NCBI GenBank assembly: GCA_000328365.1
Contig: KB303020.1
Coordinates: forward strand, 489,506 to 553,505
DNA length: 64,000 nt
DNA from: Capitella teleta
Lineage: Eukaryota; Annelida; Polychaeta; Capitellidae
Reading direction: 5' to 3'
Part shown: positions 59,050-64,000 of the stretch, in pieces
Layout: each line of letters starts with the position of its first letter
How positions within the stretch are numbered: position 1 is the stretch's first letter
The notes under the pieces: model-generated
The model's database searches: none
The model's input: the letters and a program-made list of their open reading frames with translations, nothing else
What the model was told of the DNA's origin: nothing
Translations under genes and position numbers: made by a program

Positions 59050-61480
59050 AGTATTAACTGAATACGCCGTTCACACCCGTGTATTCAAACCGCTAGCAAC
59101 TACTGACGACCACTCAAAGAAATTCATTACAGCAGCACAAAAACTTCAAATGTAGACCTCCACATGCGCGTAAATATGTTGCCCCCCATGTGTTAGCCTT
59201 TGCATCAAGTCGCTCAGAATTGCAGGCCGTGTCGCGTTTGCTCATTAGCGGCCGAAAGAGAGTTGCTTTGAATTGCGCCAACTGCACCCTCTTCGGCCAT
59301 TCCGAGCACCGCGGGCCTGTTGCATGAAATGAGGCTTCGTGCATGCATGGGCGTCATTCTCGGAGGACCCCACTAAGCCCATTTACGACTCCGGCTTGCA
59401 TGCTCCTCATGACTCATGTTTTATGGCGGTCAGTGGGATGGACGCTGCTGAGATGACCAGCTGAGCAATACGACCCACTTTGATGCTTGCTTTTAGGGTT
59501 CTTACCACCGATCCTGCTTCCCTATTGTTGTTTGATCCCGCACTGCCGCTTGTACAAGAAAATAATATCTGCATATATTATACCCCACAACATAATACAT
59601 CACAAGCAACAGGTTCATGAAGGGCACGGAGCCTCATGAAACCTTTATCAGGTTTCATCCAAAGAGTTTGAAAATGGCGCATGGAGGCAAACAATGAAAC
59701 CAGCCGAAATAAAGAGGTCTGCGCGGCCTGCAATGTCCTACAAGGCGAAGGGCACATCCGTCGTGATCACTCCGGGTAAAGCGCTGAGTGAAAGACCTCG
59801 ATAAGACAAGAAGGAAGACGGCAGCGCCCCCGAGAGCCATGCGTCTTCCAGTTGAAGAAACACAACTGTAATGTTAGCGGATAATATAAGAGAATGATTC
59901 TTTTGGAGACCGTACTGGTGACCAGTCCATATGCTTCTCTTGGGACTATTGAGTCACAGTATAGATGTAAGATAAACTGATAGTTGTTTGTAAATTATCT
60001 CCGTATGGGGTGCTCTAGAATTATATAGAAGGAATCCCCGTTGGACGAGTGTGTAGTCGTTATTTGATTGAGGTCGATGCCTTGCAAGAGAAAAAATCCT
60101 GCTTTATGCAAGATATTTCAGCTTTGAGGCAAGAACATATTTAAATGAAAATGGTGTCGAAGAGATAATAGTTTCTTCGCTCCCCACACCCGGTAAGAGC
60201 ATGCACTTTCACGAAATGCATCATTCATTGTGGTACAAAGGGTCGTATGGAGGGGATACTCTCAATCTTTCAAGGGCTTCTCGAACCCCAAGGTCGGCCA
60301 GTGCATGCCAGATGGCCAAGCACAGTGCAACAAAAGCACCTCTCGCATTGATCTTGATTTGGCAAAGGCTATCACCGCTGGCCTCGGCGCTTCTATTTGC
60401 GAAACCATAAACCAACCCTCAATCCGCTGTACCACATCGACATCTCGGATCTGGGAATGCAACACTATCCAGATCAATGATCCTTGACTCGTGTGTCCGG
60501 TGGAAGGGATTGGAGTCCCGGGTAATGGCCCACTTCCGATTTGGCACAAGGTCCCTAAGAAGCGATCTGACATCCGAAGTTGCTTCGATCATGTCTCCTC
60601 TGTGACGCTAATGAGTTCTCGTTGTCATGGCCTTGTCAATGAAATCATTATTGCCCTGCAAATCAGGCTGATTTCTTTCTTATTAATGACGTGGATGTGC
60701 AACTTGTGAAACCTTATGCATGTGTGGCAAATAATACTGTGCTATTTGCCCCATCTACATGTATATGCGCCTCTACCTGCATGTATAAACCGTTACACCG
60801 CAAATTTCTTATGTATCCTTTTGATAATCAGGGAATCCAACCAATGTTCTTTAATCTTGACATACTCGGTTTGTCCGCAGACAACGTGGCCTTGCAATGG
60901 TGTGCTAATTCCCGAGGTCCCAAAGCAGAACCCCAATGCCAGCGGAAATTGCAGGATCGTCGTGTGATTCGCCAAGTCTTTGTGACCGTCATTTCTCGCA
61001 GCTGTGCTGCTCTTTGTCGTTGCCATGAAGCCACACAGCTATGGAAATATCCCAGCCTAATCAACTCAAGCAAATAAATCCGCTCCGTGTGCTCCTGTGT
61101 TGTAACCCTCTGCAAGGAAGAATATGATTTGCATCGCAATTGAAAGCAAGGAGACATTTGAGTGACCAACCCCATCAGTGCTCATACAGACAAAGAACAT
61201 GGGCATAAATGACATGCAAAATCAAAGAAAGAGTGCGTATTATCCCTGTGTATGAACAATGTCAGCATAAGTGACTGCATGGAAATCTCTTAATGAATGC
61301 ATGTATGACCATGCAGTCAAAAGAGGAAAAATCCACCGAGGAAGAGCTCAACGATCAGTGGCCTTGAGAGTGGGGCTTCATCAGGGCTTTATTCAGCTGG
61401 AAGCACGTGTCGCCTGTTATGCCATTCTCCTCATCTCCTCAAGAGATCGAAGAAGGAATTTTTATTTGATTTTTATTCTT
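59050..61480. other. GC-richer block with unidentified open frames
   Basis: The block is visibly richer in G+C than its neighbours and has overlapping frames on both strands. The most protein-like is plus 60230-60487, with NPKVGQCMPDGQAQCNKSTS and RIDLDLAKAITAGLGASICE. Another is the stretch after a CCGCAG acceptor near 60880 (TTWPCNGVLIPEVPKQNPNA, with Cys and an N-glycosylation-like NAS). I recognise no family, no start with a conserved block and no connected splice pattern. It could be exons of an unknown or decayed gene, or GC-driven chance. Confidence 0.3.
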
Positions 61481-61545
61481 CTTTTCTTTTCTTTTTTTTC
61501 TTTTTTTTTTTCTTTTCTTTTTTTCGGGGGGGGGGGAGGGGGGTT
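61480..61545. repeat. T-rich run then G-rich run
   Basis: About 45 bases of T with C interruptions are followed by G runs (61526-61543). Low-complexity DNA; the G runs could form a quadruplex. Confidence 0.85.
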
Positions 61546-62119
61546 CATTCCTGGCCCCAAGACAACACTTAGCTGACATTGTGTTCTACCAGAATCTTTT
61601 CAGAATGGATAAAAAGACTTCTCTTTGAGGGATTGCCTCGGCCCGACCAAGCAAACACTTGCTGTATTGGGTGTAAGAGGGATTGGTCCGTGGCACGCGG
61701 GTCAACGCGACTCACTGACCACATTTACCACTCTGCGATATGACCTATATGTACCATATTATGACTGCAGTGTATACATAGCCACATGATACGTGCAATG
61801 TAAATGCTATTAAGTGCAGCATTAAACATTTAACAAACGTTAAAAGAGATATAGGAGCGGCCAGGAAATTAAAGGGTTATACGCAAATTATCCACTAATT
61901 ACGTGAGACTTGTTTCCATACAGTTTACTGGTTGTGTGTAATCATACATTTAGAAGTTCGCACGTGCATTCATGCATTTAATATGGGTTATGCAAATTTA
62001 TCCGATCGTTGCTCTTCTACCGACATGCTACATATTGTCCAACAATGGAGATCTGTGGAGCCTCTTCTTTAATTAACCTGCACATAATCAATGTTGCTTC
62101 ATTATTCACGTTCTACCGG

Positions 62120-62299
62120 TGCAAAAAAAACAACAACAAAAAAAAAACCAAAAAAAAAACCCAAAAAAAACCCAAAAAAAAACAACACGTAAGACGGTCG
62201 TTAAAGGCACCTTTGCTTTGGTTGAAATCGTCAATTACGACCAATCACAGTGAATTAATATCCCTTCCTTTTCCCCTGAGACCGACCAGACCGTGTTCA

Positions 62300-62337
<38 letters not shown>

Positions 62338-62340
62338 TGG
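62120..62340. repeat. A-rich then T-run low-complexity stretch
   Basis: 62124-62186 is an A-rich run with regular CC, CCC and CAACAA interruptions. 62303-62336 is a 34-T run. The unique sequence between them has no recognised content. Two facing homopolymers could mark an inserted retroposed fragment, but no body was identified. Confidence 0.7.
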
Positions 62341-62579
62341 GTATTCCTCCCTGCGCGACATATTCGTTATTTGCGTGTCAAACTCACATTTTTCAAATCT
62401 CCGGAGAGCTAAGCATTGTGTATTCAGCAGAACACAATCCCATAGCATATCATTTAATACACAATGCGTGTGTGTTTAGTTTTTGCTATATTGTCTCCGG
62501 ATGTAAGTACGATAACAAAATTGATGAGATTTTGCTATGTTCTTCCCCAAGGTAAAGACTGGTAAAGTAATACAGTCAC

Positions 62580-62960
62580 CGGCCATCCATCACACCTAAC
62601 TCTCGCTGACTCAGCAGCTAGCGTGCGTGATTCAGGTGATCACAGGTGACGCACACACCGCCAATAGGAGACAACGGAGCCATATTCGGCACCGTAAATT
62701 GCCTGCAGCAAGCACCAGCAATGCGCATCACTGACTCAGTCGGTGTTTATGGTCGTGTTGTGGCCGAAGGGTAATCGGCTTCCACGTTGACGCATTCACG
62801 CGAACAAAGCACGCGCATCCAAGCAACGAAGATGTTCGCGGGTTGGCATGGTAACAATGCACTAAGTAGACATCGATGAATCAATGGTAATAAACAGACT
62901 GTCGCAATGGCTGAAAGTGAAAGAACAATGTGGGTCAAGGGCCATTGTAGGCGCAAAAGA
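62580..62960. promoter_or_regulatory. possible promoter or enhancer with AP-1/MARE sites
   Basis: A GC-richer patch contains CGCTGACTCAGCA (62604-62616), one base from the Maf recognition element TGCTGACTCAGCA. A second TGACTCAGT lies at 62732-62740. CATCCAAGCAACG and GGCATGGTAAC nearby recall half-sites of RFX X-boxes. No gene start is visible inside the window, so any target would lie beyond it or be unspliced here. Confidence 0.3.
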
Positions 62961-64000
62961 GTGCTTCATCTTGCAGAGGGTCGCTATATATTGTGTAATA
63001 CCCCTTCCTATATGTATACCACACGGTTATCTAAATTAATCAAATTATGAAACTGGGCATTACTCTGACTTGATTAATAATTAATTATATTAATTACTAA
63101 GTAATTGTAATTAAGTAATTGTGAATCAACCACTTGTGATAAATGCTGTTCATTGGAAGCTCTGAGATCGATCGCAGAATTCTGGCCTCCTCTCGTATGG
63201 AAAATATTTTATATGATATTGTAACGAACAATTCATATCCAATGTCCACGAAAATCACTGGGCCCAGTATAAACGTATATGTATAATTCTTAAATACTTC
63301 ATAGTAAGTATACTTGCATGCATAGCCAAACGTCAGAAAGGGGCATACCCCCTACAAATCATTTAATTCTTCATAATTATAACACTGAGGGTTGTGCGAA
63401 ATTGAGGTCCTCAACGATGATAGTGTATTAATTTCACAAGATTTGACCAAAATCGAACCTCTGGCTCAGATACGAACGGATTCAGAAGCTCAGAAAAATC
63501 ATTAGGATTTCTTATTATTTATTTGTGTTCAGAAATGCCAAAGGGCGCGGATTTGATCAAACCACATCTCGATCGCTCCTCACATCTCACGGCCACGCGC
63601 CAACCGTGGTGTTTCGTCCAATCTCCTTCCAGTCAATTCCACGATTTATGCTGTCCATCCATTTTTGCCTTTGTCTGCCCACTTCTTTTCTCATCGAGAC
63701 CATAATTTACATTTTCGGGAGGAATAATTACAATTGACATTTTACATCCCATGCTATTCACAGTCCAATGGTGCATCTATTCGTACATGTACGTAGTATA
63801 GATTACCATACACATTCCCATCATATTTCCCCGCAAACCGTTCTGATCTTGCCCGGTTGTATACGTTCCATAAGAGCTGTATACAGGCAATTAGGAAGTG
63901 CGCCTGCCAACAAAACTCGTCCAAGAGCATGCATGGCTTCGCTAATCAGCTAATACTAGGGGACATTGCTAATTCCAAGGAATGTCACCACAGCTAAATT
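62961..64000. other. right flank, no feature seen
   Basis: AT-rich sequence with short open frames of no recognised content. TTAATTA-type short repeats lie at 63070-63120. Confidence 0.5.

Noticed and set aside
59655-59840. 61-codon minus frame and the plus-strand MKPAEIKRSARPAMSYKAKG frame opposite it
   Set aside because: Short, no recognised family; covered by the unexplained GC-richer block rather than called a gene.
62009-62479. 156-codon frame
   Set aside because: Built from A-run and T-run translation (poly-Lys and poly-Phe); no real domain.

Overview
This window is nuclear DNA of an invertebrate animal. The genes are split by GT-AG introns, many only 45-100 bases long, with a few of several kilobases. 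The code is standard, and the gene set is typical of animals (HDAC8, GSKIP, CPOX, tomosyn, CTP synthase, a THAP-domain gene). The background is AT-rich and carries many short non-autonomous DNA transposons, tRNA-derived SINE pieces, LINE fragments and microsatellites. I cannot name the species. The short introns would fit a sponge or another early-branching or marine invertebrate, but that is inference. There are two assembly gaps (32940-33196 and 50594-50643).

Layout: a LINE fragment (955-1345), then HDAC8 (+, 1662-5016, 9 exons) and GSKIP (-, 7867-9822, 2 exons), which converge. From 9.8 to 14.4 kb lies flank and 5' UTR intron with a hairpin repeat, a palindrome, a tRNA-like SINE and a TA-flanked MITE. 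Coproporphyrinogen oxidase (CPOX, +, 14393-19895, 13 coding exons) has a GC-AG intron and a TTAA-flanked MITE in its longest intron. Tomosyn (STXBP5 family, +, 21816-42707) has a 12.9 kb first intron full of repeats, including a hAT-type element with an exact 8-bp target duplication and a GC-rich island just before exon 2. CTP synthase (+, 45978-48471, 10 coding exons) follows.

The most unusual locus is at 51044-56534 (+, 14 exons, 934 codons by my model). It joins an N-terminal THAP zinc finger, further Cys/His finger-like modules, an acidic linker and two tandem copies of a domain resembling the calcium-responsive transcription factor (CaRF/ALS2CR8) family. The second copy arose by an internal duplication that kept introns and carries a 347-bp deletion that still splices in frame. 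Downstream are a decayed minus-strand LINE ending in an (ATT)n tail (57164-58790) and an unexplained GC-richer block (59.05-61.5 kb).

The genes do not form a pathway. They are independent housekeeping and regulatory genes: chromatin deacetylation, PKA/GSK3 scaffolding, haem synthesis, SNARE regulation, CTP synthesis and a putative DNA-binding factor. Splice sites were assigned by eye from GT/AG signals, reading-frame phase and remembered family sequences. Every coding model given closes in phase from ATG to stop.
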